A stretch of DNA of 64,000 nt from an uncultured Acidimicrobiales bacterium (lineage in GTDB: Bacteria > Actinomycetota > Acidimicrobiia > Acidimicrobiales > Hopanoidiivorantaceae): positions 330,294 through 394,293 of the forward strand of contig OY282367.1 of assembly GCA_958295755.1 (NCBI GenBank). Direction: 5' to 3'. The position numbers were made by a program, and so were the translations under genes. Numbering within the stretch: position 1 is the stretch's first letter; the number at the start of each line of letters is the position of its first letter. Below are positions 41,822 through 50,001 of this stretch, piece after piece. A model generated the notes under the pieces. That model was not told the DNA's origin. It saw only the letters and a list, made by a program, of their open reading frames with translations, and did no database searches.

Positions 41822-41860
41822 TAGCTCAGAAGTTGTCAATCCACCAGTTGTCAATCCACT
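41795..41860. repeat. Two tandem/near-tandem duplications covering both convergent stops
   Basis: CTGATAGCTCAG at 41795-41806 and 41818-41829 (23-bp period) overlaps the UPF0182 stop. AGTTGTCAATCCACC / AGTTGTCAATCCACT (41831-41845, 41846-41860) on the minus strand carries the Val-Asp-TGA end of the cupin gene, repeated once. Confidence 0.82.
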
Positions 41861-42324
41861 AGGATGCCGTCGGGACGGGGATGGCCTTGGGCTTCTAGCA
41901 TCATATAGTAAGCAGCTAGCACGCCAGGGCCGTCGGTGACGCTTTCGACATTGCCGTCTTCATCCAAGTTGAGATTGCAGCCATACATTACGAAGGTCAC
42001 ATCGGTTACTTCGGTGTTGTCGTCTGGGGTGTAAAGGCTGTGGACTGAGTGGGCAGGCTCGTAGAGATAGGAGCCTGCTCGGTTCATATAGTCGTATTCC
42101 AAGTAGCCCCACGCCCCTGATGTTGTAATGCCAAAGACTGGGCCGGTGTGGAAGTGCTTCTGAACTCGCACGCCCGGGCCGAACTCGTTTCTGATAACCC
42201 AAAGACCTTCCTGCTCTCGCACATGAAGCACCTTGAGACGGATGTTGTCGCCAGCATCTGCCCACGGGAGTTCTTCGTCTCCGATGTGGGTGGCGGTTGT
42301 GATTGCCATATCAATAGCTGTCAT
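41851..42324 (-). CDS. Cupin, 2,4'-dihydroxyacetophenone dioxygenase-like
   Basis: 157-aa single-domain cupin. Metal ligands are suggested by QKHFHTGPVFGITTSGAWGYLEY (His-x-His) and EPAHSVHSL. The overall pattern, with WVIRNEFGPGVRVQKHFHTGPV, matches proteins annotated as 2,4'-dihydroxyacetophenone dioxygenase family, which cleave an aromatic ketone side chain with iron and O2. The precise substrate is not shown. Downstream of msrA on the same strand, separated by an AT-rich tandem repeat; AAGGAGAAAG lies before its ATG. Confidence 0.75.
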   Translation of the reverse strand: MTAIDMAITTATHIGDEELPWADAGDNIRLKVLHVREQEGLWVIRNEFGPGVRVQKHFHTGPVFGITTSGAWGYLEYDYMNRAGSYLYEPAHSVHSLYTPDDNTEVTDVTFVMYGCNLNLDEDGNVESVTDGPGVLAAYYMMLEAQGHPRPDGILVD

Positions 42325-42338
42325 AGCTTTCTCCTTGC

Positions 42339-42386
42339 TTTATATTGGATTGTGTTTTATATTGGATTGTTTTTTATTGGATTGTA
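42339..42386 (-). repeat. AT-rich tandem repeat (x3) spanning the msrA stop
   Basis: On the minus strand ACAATCCAATAA(AA), ACAATCCAATATAA and ACAATCCAATATAA follow each other; the first includes the Thr-Ile-Gln-TAA end of msrA (stop at 42374-42376). Confidence 0.85.
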
Positions 42387-43108
42387 GGGCAGCTCACCCC
42401 GGTGCCGCCAATACCACAGTAGCCCATCGGGTTCTTCGCCAGGTACTGCTGGTGGTAGTCTTCGGCGTAGTAAAACTCTGTAGCCGGCAGGATTTCTGTG
42501 GTGATCTCTCCGTAGCCCGCCCGGCTCAAAACCTCTTGATACATGTCTCGCGAAGCTTCAGCCGCCATCTTTTGGGTATCTGAGAAATAGTAGACACCTG
42601 AGCGGTATTGCGTGCCCACATCGTTGCCTTGGCGCATGCCCTGTGTGGGGTCGTGGTTCTCCCAAAACACTTTGAGCATGGCCTGTAAATCGCATACAGC
42701 AGGATTGAATACCACCAGCACAGCCTCATTGTGGCCAGTCCTTCCGCTGCAGACTTCTTCATAAGTGGGATTAGGCGTGAACCCTGCGGCATAGCCCACC
42801 GCCGTAGTGATCACACCGTCGTGCTCCCAGAATTTTCGCTCGGCTCCCCAAAAGCACCCCATCCCTACTATTAGTTTCTCTACTACTAGTTTCTCTGTAA
42901 ACTCATCCGCGCTATCTGTCGCATCAGTATTTACTGCCCCAGTATCTGCTGCCCCAGTATCTGCTACCCCTGCCCCAAATGGCCCCTCTAGCAACCCTGC
43001 TAGAGGCGTTCCCAGCACAAAATGCCTCTCAGGCACAGGCATTCTTACCGACCTTCCCACCAGCGCGTCAGCCGCATCAGGTATTTTAGTTTTCTTGAAC
43101 CAACTCAT
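42374..43108 (-). CDS. msrA: Peptide methionine-S-sulfoxide reductase MsrA
   Basis: Reduces methionine-S-sulfoxide in proteins. The catalytic Cys85 is in [17 protein letters not shown]; substrate-binding and family blocks [15 protein letters not shown] and [13 protein letters not shown] follow; recycling cysteines are in [13 protein letters not shown]. The N-terminus ([17 protein letters not shown]...FVLGTPL) is the actinobacterial form. Between it and the catalytic Cys lies an extra stretch of about 30 residues ([22 protein letters not shown]), coded by 15-bp repeats and not expected in the family. Activity should survive because it precedes the catalytic domain. Confidence 0.93.
   Translation of the reverse strand: MSWFKKTKIPDAADALVGRSVRMPVPERHFVLGTPLAGLLEGPFGAGVADTGAADTGAVNTDATDSADEFTEKLVVEKLIVGMGCFWGAERKFWEHDGVITTAVGYAAGFTPNPTYEEVCSGRTGHNEAVLVVFNPAVCDLQAMLKVFWENHDPTQGMRQGNDVGTQYRSGVYYFSDTQKMAAEASRDMYQEVLSRAGYGEITTEILPATEFYYAEDYHQQYLAKNPMGYCGIGGTGVSCPTIQ
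42919..42975 (-). repeat. 15-bp in-frame repeats inside msrA
   Basis: Units of GCCCCAGTATCTGCT (plus strand) code for the (A/G)ADTG-type insertion before the MsrA catalytic domain. Confidence 0.85.
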
Positions 43109-43131
43109 AGCTAATCTCTAGCCTACGGGAT

Positions 43132-43680
43132 TCAGCTTCGCTCTTTCCAAAATTCTTGCCAGGTTGGTTGATTATGGGGAAGGGTGCCTCGGCCTACATT
43201 GTTTTCAGGCCAGTTAGCTAGAGGATATCCAACAGGGTTCTCGCCCACATCTGCTCCGTACCAGAGCTGATGGCGTCGGCCTGTGAAATACCATGTTTCG
43301 CCTCGGCGTTCGTAGCGGTCGTCATAGCGAATAGCTTGGTGAATCCAACGGCCTCCGATTTGGATGTCACCATGTGCATAGACGCGACCTGTGGCGTGAT
43401 CGCTGTCGGTGAAGTCAATGGTGTGAGTAGTCACCTTCAAGATAGTCGTCCCAACTTCTGAGAGGCTCTGCTCCAAGCTCTCCCGCAGGGCGACACGGCC
43501 TGAAGTCTCTCTGGTCACCCGCACATCTTCCACAAAAAGTTCCATCAGCGAATCTAAGTCGCGGCTGTCTACGAAGTGTGAATAGTTGGCCACGAGCTGG
43601 CGGATGGCCTCAGTGGAGCAGAGCCTGTCCAGTTGCTCTTCGCTAGATAGTCCTGCCCCGAAGCTGTTAGAAGACGACAT
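43132..43680 (-). CDS. SnoaL-like (NTF2-fold) protein
   Basis: 182 aa with an alpha+beta cone: TEAIRQLVANYSHFVDSRDLDSLMELFVEDVRV, then HTIDFTDSDHATGRVYAHGDI and YERRGETWYFTGRRHQLWYG. The group (SnoaL_4) includes dehydratases, isomerases and hydroxylases of small molecules such as steroids and polyketides. Catalytic residues are not identified. Start ATG 43680 (MSSSN); a longer frame is possible but codes for an unlike hydrophobic leader. Confidence 0.75.
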   Translation of the reverse strand: MSSSNSFGAGLSSEEQLDRLCSTEAIRQLVANYSHFVDSRDLDSLMELFVEDVRVTRETSGRVALRESLEQSLSEVGTTILKVTTHTIDFTDSDHATGRVYAHGDIQIGGRWIHQAIRYDDRYERRGETWYFTGRRHQLWYGADVGENPVGYPLANWPENNVGRGTLPHNQPTWQEFWKERS

Positions 43681-43748
43681 AGCAAATAATATAGAGGTGA
43701 AGTAAAGCAAAGTTTGGTAGCACAGAAAATAAACTATCCCCACCAAAA

Positions 43749-43805
43749 CCCTATAGGAACTAAACAACCCTATAAGAGCTAAACACCCCTATAAGAGCTA
43801 AACAC
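43749..43805 (+). repeat. 19-bp tandem repeat (x3) upstream of the APH-like gene
   Basis: CCCTATAGGAACTAAACAA, then two identical copies of CCCTATAAGAGCTAAACAC (43768-43786, 43787-43805). The array ends just before the AAGGAGAAAAGC ribosome-binding site of the next gene. Confidence 0.9.
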
Positions 43806-43819
43806 CAAGGAGAAAAGCA

Positions 43820-44959
43820 ATGCCGATCCCACAAGCTCGCGACGAAGCAGGAATGAAGAGTAGCCTCGCCAACTGGCTCAACACGCAGCCAGGCGTGACC
43901 GATGCCGAGGTGTTAGAGCTGGACATCCCCGAAGCCAGCGGTTTCAGCAACGAAACCTTACTCGGTAGCCTCAGATGGAAAGACACCGACGGCGTAGCCT
44001 GCGAAGAAGGCATCGTCATCCGTATGCGTCCCACCGACTACGCCATCTTCCCTGAATACAACATGGCAGTGCAGTATCGGTGCCTGCAGACTGTCGGGGC
44101 AAACTCTTCGGTGCCAGTGCCGAAAGTGAAATGGGTGGAAAACTCAGGCGAGGTGCTAGGCCAGCCATTTTTCATCATGGAGCGGCTCTTTGGGCGAGTG
44201 CCTTCCGATCAGCCTCCGTATTTTCAAGAGGGTTTTGTGAAAGACGCCACACCTGAACAGCAACGCACGCTCTATGTCAGTTCCCTAGAGGCGATGGCTA
44301 ATCTGCACAACATAGATTGGCGCAAGGCTGGGTTCTTAGAGTTTTTAGATCAGCCTCAGCACGGCCCCGCAGGTTTTCAGCAGCAGCTCGGCTACTATCG
44401 CCATTACATAGAGTGGGCTAGCCAGGGTCATCCGCAGCCTACCGTGGAAGCAGCGATGGAGTGGCTCACCGACAACGATCCAACGGCTGATTTAGAGGTG
44501 GTGCTCAACTGGGGTGATGCTCGCCCGTCCAACATGATGTATGGCGATGATTTTCGCCCTATCGGTGTGTTTGATTGGGAGATGGCAACCTTGGGGCCGA
44601 AAGAAGTCGACCTGGGTTGGTTTATCTCTATGAATGAATGGCAGAGCCGCTGGAACGGCTTTGAGTGGTTGCCGGGCTTTTTGAGTTTGGATGAAACCGT
44701 GGAGTGCTATGAAAAAGCCGCAGGCAAGCCTGTCAACGATATTCATTATTTCATGGTCTGGGGTAGCTTGCGCTTCTGCGTAGTGATGGTCCAGATTGTG
44801 AACATGCAGATCCAATACGGGGCCATCCCCGAGGAAGCCCGCAGCTATCAGTGGAATAACCCCGCCACCCACCAGCTAGCCAACTACCTAGGCATTGACC
44901 CACCCGGCGATCTAGTCCAAATGTCGCAAACCGATGAAGGCGAAATAGAAATCACCTGA
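43820..44959 (+). CDS. APH-family phosphotransferase
   Basis: 379-aa protein-kinase-like phosphotransferase of the aminoglycoside phosphotransferase superfamily. Candidate catalytic loop NWGDARPSNMM (Asp of the HGDxxxxN motif; His replaced by Trp) and metal-binding FDWEMATLGPKEVDLGW are visible. This subgroup often lies near acyl-CoA dehydrogenase and other catabolic genes, and antibiotic resistance is unlikely. Substrate unknown. Start ATG 43820 with AAGGAG 12 nt upstream. Confidence 0.83.
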   Translation: MPIPQARDEAGMKSSLANWLNTQPGVTDAEVLELDIPEASGFSNETLLGSLRWKDTDGVACEEGIVIRMRPTDYAIFPEYNMAVQYRCLQTVGANSSVPVPKVKWVENSGEVLGQPFFIMERLFGRVPSDQPPYFQEGFVKDATPEQQRTLYVSSLEAMANLHNIDWRKAGFLEFLDQPQHGPAGFQQQLGYYRHYIEWASQGHPQPTVEAAMEWLTDNDPTADLEVVLNWGDARPSNMMYGDDFRPIGVFDWEMATLGPKEVDLGWFISMNEWQSRWNGFEWLPGFLSLDETVECYEKAAGKPVNDIHYFMVWGSLRFCVVMVQIVNMQIQYGAIPEEARSYQWNNPATHQLANYLGIDPPGDLVQMSQTDEGEIEIT

Positions 44960-44969
44960 TAAGCACGTC

Positions 44970-45036
44970 GCTGGTGCCTCTTCTTCCCCTAGTCGCATCA
45001 TACATGGACAGCTTCTTCAGGTATAGATGCACCCGT
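44970..45036 (+). repeat. Left direct repeat of the accessory island
   Basis: Core 45004-45036 matches 49733-49765 at 31 of 33 positions (ATGGACAG...ATAGATGCACCCGT). Shorter matches (GCTGGT, CTTCTTCC, GTCGCATC) extend the similarity leftward to about 44970. On the minus strand it reads TGASIPEEAVHV-stop. Confidence 0.75.
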
Positions 45037-45065
45037 GTGCAGCAAGAGTGTGTTAGTTTGATGTT

Positions 45066-46139
45066 GTGACCCAGACAGCCTTAGACGAAGAACTAGTCCT
45101 TCAGGACTACAGGGACAGACAATATCTGTCTGTCGTGGAGGTAGCCGCATATTTGGGTTGTACGGTTGGGGAAGTTCACGCTATGGCGAAGAGTGGAACT
45201 ATCAATGCATACAAATCAGCCAGCGGGCAGTATCGCTTCACACTGCAAGATATTGAGGCGACCAAGAGTGGAATAAGTTCAGGAGTGCGTGATAAGGAAG
45301 TATCAACAGCAAAAATGACTACGCTTTCAGTAGGTTCTACGACGCAATCGCTAATTTGGGGGAACGCGCAAGATATGTCTGATTTGGATGATGATACTGT
45401 TCATTTGGCTGTAACTTCTCCGCCGTATTTCAACGCCAAAATGTATTCCATGGATTTGGAAGACGATTTGGGCAATATCCACGATATTGAATGGTGGCTT
45501 CACGAAATCAGCAAAGTTTGGAGAGAAGTTTTTAGAGTGTTGCAGCCGGGAAGAAAATTCTTCTTGAATATTATGAATCTTCCGATAAGAGAAAATGGGA
45601 GTTTCAGATCGTTGAATCTTGTTGGTAAAAGCATTGATCTATGTGAAAATATAGGGTTTGTTTTTAAGCGAGATATCGTGTGGCAAAAAACCAATGGTGT
45701 TAGAGCACATTTTGGAACTTATCCTTATCCTGGTGGTATTCTTATCAATAATATGCATGAAAGTGTATTGGAGTTCAATAAACCTGAAAAAAAAGGCACC
45801 AAGAAGTATGCACATCTTACTAAAGAAGATAAAGAGCAGTCTAAATTAGATAAAGAATTTTGGTTAAGCATTAAGAATTCTGATGTGTGGGTAATGAAAC
45901 CAGAGAAAAGCGGAGCACATAGAAGCCATGCTGCTCCTTTTCCTGTTGAATTGCCACAAAGACTCATTAAGGCTTTTAGTTTTGTAGGCGAAACTGTATT
46001 TGATCCGTTTGTTGGTTCGGGAACAACCCTTGTCGCTGCTGCTACTGAAGGACGAAATGGAATTGGGATCGATGTTAATCCAACATTTATTGATATTGCT
46101 CATAGCAGGCTTGGCTCAGTCGAGGCGAAACTATTGTGA
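45066..46139 (+). CDS. HTH-fused DNA methyltransferase (beta-class, N4C/N6A)
   Basis: 357 aa. An N-terminal excisionase/MerR-like helix-turn-helix (YLSVVEVAAYLGCTVGEVHAMAKSG...YRFTLQDIEATK, residues 20-67) is joined to a site-specific DNA methyltransferase. The catalytic motif IV is TSPPY (117-121) and the AdoMet motif I is FDPFVGSGTT (312-321); IV before I is the beta order, and TSPPY suggests N4-cytosine or N6-adenine methylation. Start GTG 45066. The HTH may give target binding or autoregulation (inference). Its stop overlaps the next gene by 4 bp. From about 45.4 kb the DNA becomes AT-rich compared with the flanks. Confidence 0.9.
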   Translation: MTQTALDEELVLQDYRDRQYLSVVEVAAYLGCTVGEVHAMAKSGTINAYKSASGQYRFTLQDIEATKSGISSGVRDKEVSTAKMTTLSVGSTTQSLIWGNAQDMSDLDDDTVHLAVTSPPYFNAKMYSMDLEDDLGNIHDIEWWLHEISKVWREVFRVLQPGRKFFLNIMNLPIRENGSFRSLNLVGKSIDLCENIGFVFKRDIVWQKTNGVRAHFGTYPYPGGILINNMHESVLEFNKPEKKGTKKYAHLTKEDKEQSKLDKEFWLSIKNSDVWVMKPEKSGAHRSHAAPFPVELPQRLIKAFSFVGETVFDPFVGSGTTLVAAATEGRNGIGIDVNPTFIDIAHSRLGSVEAKLL

Positions 46140-47269
46140 AAAAAGATCCAAGGGCAGTTTATGCCCAATCAAGTGATATTAGGTCAAGAACATTCTTGCA
46201 GTACCGACATGACATGAAGAAAAAGGCTATAGCAGAACTAGAGGTTATGGAATGGCTGGAGAAGCTTTTATCAAAAAAGCGAAAGCAACAAGTCAGTGTG
46301 TCAAAATCTGGAGGTGATAAACACATATGGTTTTTACGCAGTGGAAAGATTTCCAGTGCTCCCGACTATGAAATCACGATAGATGGAAAAAGCGAATTCT
46401 GTGAATTCCAGTATGCTGAGAATGGCGAACTAAACTTTTTTGACTTCAAAGTTTCAAAAGTGGGAAAAATGAAAGACGGCGTTAGGGAACCTCACAAAGA
46501 TAGAAAGTTTGTCTATATCATTAAATCAACATGTCAATACGCCATACTGACACCTAAGTGGATTGTAGAGAAAAGTACTGAAGGTGGCGTTCCTGCTTGG
46601 GGGAACCGAAAGGCTTGCCGTATACCCAAAGATATATTTATGAAAAGGTTTTCCAAAGACAAAGCCTTGAATAATACAATTAAATGTATCAATAAAAAAA
46701 ATCAACTTTTGGAGTATCAGTCAGAATTATACGATGATGAGGCAGATAGATTTTCTAAAAAATTGCAAGATATAGTTGACAAGGACAAGAAGTTTATTGT
46801 TATGCCTAAGACACTTTCTGGATTTTATGAATCCTGCTTTTTGATGCATAAACTTAATAGAATTCCAGAAAATCGCAATCTTTGGATCGTGTATCTTGCT
46901 TCATATCTTAACGAGGGGATGAATTCGCAAGAGTTGGCTCAGTTTGTGTTTTCACTGGATTTTCTTTATTCAAGTATTGAAACTTTAGAAGAGAAAGAAT
47001 TAGACAGTGTGGTGAATAGCATAAATTCTGTTAAAAGAATACTTGACAATCATTATAAGGCAGACTTTAAAACAGCTAAACATCTGACTCCTAATGATGA
47101 AATAAAGAACTATCTCTTTGCTATCAATCTATACGAGGATATTATTCAAGATATTATAGCAAACTATGAGCCTGATAGCTATGAACCAGATTTTAAGCCA
47201 ATAACCAAAATTTTTCAGTCAATTCCAGATATTGATAAAATTCATGCCATTGTAATGGGTACGCAATGA
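46136..47269 (+). CDS. Putative restriction endonuclease, PD-(D/E)XK-like
   Basis: 377 aa, starting with GTG that overlaps the methyltransferase stop. A candidate nuclease core is APDYEITIDGKSEFCEFQY, giving Asp77, Glu90 and Gln92. The E-x-Q end instead of E-x-K is seen in some type II enzymes (BglII, for example). Lys/Arg-rich regions surround it. The rest is alpha-helical and not assigned to a family. The coupled gene order strongly suggests the restriction partner of the methylase, but activity is not proven. AT-rich codon use differs from the flanking genes. It overlaps the next gene by 4 bp (ATGA). Confidence 0.6.
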   Translation: MKKDPRAVYAQSSDIRSRTFLQYRHDMKKKAIAELEVMEWLEKLLSKKRKQQVSVSKSGGDKHIWFLRSGKISSAPDYEITIDGKSEFCEFQYAENGELNFFDFKVSKVGKMKDGVREPHKDRKFVYIIKSTCQYAILTPKWIVEKSTEGGVPAWGNRKACRIPKDIFMKRFSKDKALNNTIKCINKKNQLLEYQSELYDDEADRFSKKLQDIVDKDKKFIVMPKTLSGFYESCFLMHKLNRIPENRNLWIVYLASYLNEGMNSQELAQFVFSLDFLYSSIETLEEKELDSVVNSINSVKRILDNHYKADFKTAKHLTPNDEIKNYLFAINLYEDIIQDIIANYEPDSYEPDFKPITKIFQSIPDIDKIHAIVMGTQ

Positions 47270-47937
47270 AAACAGATCAAGAAAAAACAGTTTCGGCTTT
47301 GCTTCAAAGTACAAATTATGGACACATCGTATCTGGTTACTATTCTGCAACTGTTGCGAGGTGGTTTTACTCAAAACTGCATTTAACACCATGGCAGTCA
47401 GTACCATTTTTCTCTGATACTTACCCAGAAAGTTTATTGCTCGGTATTAATCTTGCAACAAAAAGAGGAATTGACTTATATATTTCAACCCTAATTGAGA
47501 GTATGCTTGATGATAAAATAGGAGAACGAAGATCGCTGGTTTCGTTGTACTCATTGTGCAGAGAATTAGAAGCAGAAAATAGTAAAAAATATTTGTCAAA
47601 TTTGCATGCGCGAGGATCGGTTAGTAGTTTAAGGCAAAAAATCTATAGGTTGAAAACTTCGAATGAATGGAACATATTTGTGAATAAGGTTCGTAATCCT
47701 GCTACTCACTGGCGAGAAGAAAGATTTTATGATGATGAAGTTTATAATTCTGCAGAAGTAAATGAAGCTTTAAATGATTTGTTGAATTCCAAAATTCCTA
47801 AAATATTGAATTTCATCTCAAAAGATATCTTTCGTCAACCTGGGAAATTGCCAACTGGTGAAGAATATCTTAGATCTGTTGGGCGAGGGGAAAATCCTGG
47901 CGTTTGGCTATTTGATGAAAAATGGCAGGTACAGTAG
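47266..47937 (+). CDS. HEPN-like protein, third gene of the RM-like operon
   Basis: 223 aa, overlapping the nuclease gene by 4 bp. Mostly helical with aromatic-rich N-terminus. RNPATH (Arg143-His148) fits the R-x4-6-H motif of HEPN domains, which include RNases, toxins and scaffold proteins in defence systems. The C-terminus (LPTGEEYLRSVGRGENPGVWLFDEKWQVQ) is conserved-looking. No other family recognised. By position it is a part of the restriction module, for example an effector or specificity factor (inference). Confidence 0.5.
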   Translation: MKTDQEKTVSALLQSTNYGHIVSGYYSATVARWFYSKLHLTPWQSVPFFSDTYPESLLLGINLATKRGIDLYISTLIESMLDDKIGERRSLVSLYSLCRELEAENSKKYLSNLHARGSVSSLRQKIYRLKTSNEWNIFVNKVRNPATHWREERFYDDEVYNSAEVNEALNDLLNSKIPKILNFISKDIFRQPGKLPTGEEYLRSVGRGENPGVWLFDEKWQVQ

Positions 47938-48021
47938 CCTTATGGATCTACTCATGGGATAGCAATCAGGACGGTTTCAAGCTGTTAGGCTAAGGATGAA
48001 CACAGGAAGGAAGACAAAAAT

Positions 48022-49662
48022 ATGAGGTTACTGGGGGCGGTTGTGATCGTTATCCTGCTGGGTGGTGCTGCCGTGTTCGCTTTTATAGCGAACGAGAATG
48101 ATTCTGTGCGCGTGTCGGTACCTGTGGTGCCATCTTCTGTGATACCGGAGGTTGTAGTATCTGTCACTACTGCTGCGACATCAGTACCTACGACATTGCC
48201 ACCCGTGACCTCAGCAGTATCTGTGCGGTGTGCCAGCGAATACGAAAAACCTGAAACTTTAGCCTCGGGAAAACAGATATGCATGCCGGACCACTCAAAA
48301 AATATAAGTCTCTCAGAATCAGAGAATCTTGAATCATCCAAGTCAACGACCACAACGACACGCCCACCGCGCCCGGAATGTTCTGGGCATCGAAAGTCAG
48401 CATGGAACAAACCAAAAGCGGAATGGCAATGTGTAAAGCAAACATGGCGCGAAGCCGGCATATCTTGCTCTGCCATTCAAAGCCCGATATGGAGTTTTGA
48501 TACCTTCGAATGGTACTGCGGAGAAAACTATGTCATGAAAAAAGAATGCTTAGAATCTATGGAGTGGGTGGCACAAAGCAGCGAGTTTGAGAAGAGCATT
48601 GCCAGAGCACAACAAATTTTAGACCGAGATGATATGCGTGTAGCTACTGTCACAGGCAGGCAACCCAGTGAAACTCTTTGCATCGCTAAAGGGTTTGGCG
48701 ATAATAGCTTTGCCGTATGCACAAACAGCGACTATATCTATATAATGCGTGTAGTAGATAGCGCGACGGTGGATGCGGCTTTGCGGTGTTTGAATAACTT
48801 AAGGGACGATCCGACAGCCCCACAATGTGAGACAGGCTTGCTTGACAGATGGGTTGACGGCGAGCTACTATGCTACACGCCATGTGAAGATGACACATAT
48901 CAGCACTTTGATTCGGAAGGTCGGCAATGGTGTCACTCTCCGCCCGAATGTGGCACCCAGTTAATAGCTGTCTATGTTTCCTCAATCAATAGATACAACT
49001 GCGGCGAAACCGAAGAAATGGCAGAACAATTCTGGCAATATGCATTTCAAACACTTGGGATAAGCGAAGAGGATCGCAAGGCAAGATGGATAGGCGGTTT
49101 TGCGAAAACTTACAACCGCAAGCTGTATGTTCGCGATCGCGTTTCGCTAGAAAGATATATTGTCGATGGGGGCGTGGCAGAAGAATACGAATCGGACGAG
49201 ACTTTAGATATTTGGGGCTATGCAGATATGGCATCCTATCATGAGTTCATGGGGCGTGCCAGCGCAGGCACTGCTTTGGTGCATATATGCTACGACCACG
49301 ATTGTGACAGAGAGGGTAATCTTGTGGGTAGCACCAGTGCGGCTTATTCTAGTTGCCGCGCGTTTGTCTGGCATTCCCAGGAGGGGATATGGTTTGTCAT
49401 GAGAATTGATGAAGCTGTGTCAATATGCGTAGATGCATACAAGATGACAACTTCGGAGCGCATAAACGGAGCTAGTGCTAGTAGCAGGTCGTGGGAAGAG
49501 CAGACGGGTTCACAAGTCAAAGATGGTATAGAAAGACCTATATTTTATAATTATGGAGCAGAGCTTGAAGAGATTACTTTGACGGGACCTACTAATAAAT
49601 ACGAATACGACTCGGGTCCTGCAGATAACAACACTTGGGTCGCAGCTATAGATTTGCGTTAG
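48022..49662 (+). CDS. Cys-rich membrane-anchored or secreted protein of unknown function
   Basis: 546 aa with one N-terminal hydrophobic helix (LLGAVVIVILLGGAAVFAFIA), a Thr/Pro/Val linker, and an extracytoplasmic body with many cysteines (about 20), repeatedly in patterns such as CSGHRKSAWNKPKAEWQC, WYCGEN and ECGTQL, which suggests disulfides. The region from about 345 onward (ISEEDRKARWIGGFAKTY) has no cysteine-poor homology that I recognise. Start ATG 48022 with AGGAAG upstream. It lies inside the direct-repeat-bounded island but is less AT-rich than the RM genes. A surface or phage-related role is possible. Confidence 0.6.
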   Translation: MRLLGAVVIVILLGGAAVFAFIANENDSVRVSVPVVPSSVIPEVVVSVTTAATSVPTTLPPVTSAVSVRCASEYEKPETLASGKQICMPDHSKNISLSESENLESSKSTTTTTRPPRPECSGHRKSAWNKPKAEWQCVKQTWREAGISCSAIQSPIWSFDTFEWYCGENYVMKKECLESMEWVAQSSEFEKSIARAQQILDRDDMRVATVTGRQPSETLCIAKGFGDNSFAVCTNSDYIYIMRVVDSATVDAALRCLNNLRDDPTAPQCETGLLDRWVDGELLCYTPCEDDTYQHFDSEGRQWCHSPPECGTQLIAVYVSSINRYNCGETEEMAEQFWQYAFQTLGISEEDRKARWIGGFAKTYNRKLYVRDRVSLERYIVDGGVAEEYESDETLDIWGYADMASYHEFMGRASAGTALVHICYDHDCDREGNLVGSTSAAYSSCRAFVWHSQEGIWFVMRIDEAVSICVDAYKMTTSERINGASASSRSWEEQTGSQVKDGIERPIFYNYGAELEEITLTGPTNKYEYDSGPADNNTWVAAIDLR

Positions 49663-49690
49663 AGTGCTAAGGGAGTGACATGACATACAG

Positions 49691-49834
49691 CTAGCTGGTT
49701 GCCGCTTCTTCCTGTCGCATCGTTTTCATAGTATGGACAGTTTCTTCAGGCATAGATGCACCCGTCGCTGCTGCTTCCAGCACAAATTTGCCTGCACTGT
49801 AGAAAATTTGGCAGAATGAAGTGTCTGCCTGTCA
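49691..49834 (-). pseudogene. Decayed reading frame at the right island boundary
   Basis: A frame ending TGASMPEETVHTMKTMRQEE...-TAG at 49691 is open back to a TGA at 49834; in the same frame upstream of that stop, ADILFINFRTILPVT and IQWDPDTNKYIPSP read as plausible protein. Its last part matches the left repeat (TGASIPEEAVHV). It looks like the 3' end of a degraded gene; family not recognised. Confidence 0.35.
49694..49765 (+). repeat. Right direct repeat of the accessory island
   Basis: Core 49733-49765 is the near-identical partner of 45004-45036 (two mismatches in 33). Flanking similarity extends left to about 49694. Confidence 0.75.
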
Positions 49835-49966
49835 TGGGGATGGTATGTATTTGTTGGTGTCGGGGTCCCATTGGATGGTGACGGGTAGGATTGTTCGGAA
49901 GTTGATGAATAAGATGTCGGCTTCTTCTATACATAATCGTAACTGTACACAATACCTAAGCTATTA

Positions 49967-49996
49967 AATCTAGCAAGTGTGAATCTAGCAAGTGAG
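49967..49996 (-). repeat. 15-bp tandem repeat downstream of the P450 gene
   Basis: AATCTAGCAAGTGTG / AATCTAGCAAGTGAG, directly before the minus-strand gene end at 50002. Confidence 0.75.
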
Positions 49997-50001
49997 AATA
50001 A

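Larger units (their letters stand above)
49663..50001. other. Intergenic region with island boundary and gene remnant
   Basis: 339 bp between the Cys-rich gene and the P450 gene. It holds the right direct repeat, a decayed minus-strand reading frame, and a 15-bp tandem repeat next to the P450 end. No RNA gene or intact CDS was recognised. Confidence 0.7.

Noticed and set aside
45037..49732. Prophage or IS element
   Set aside because: No integrase, transposase, or phage structural gene was seen between the direct repeats.
49746..49952. 68-aa minus-strand frame right of the island
   Set aside because: Wrong frame for the conserved peptide shared by the two direct repeats; His/Arg/Pro-rich and without start signal.
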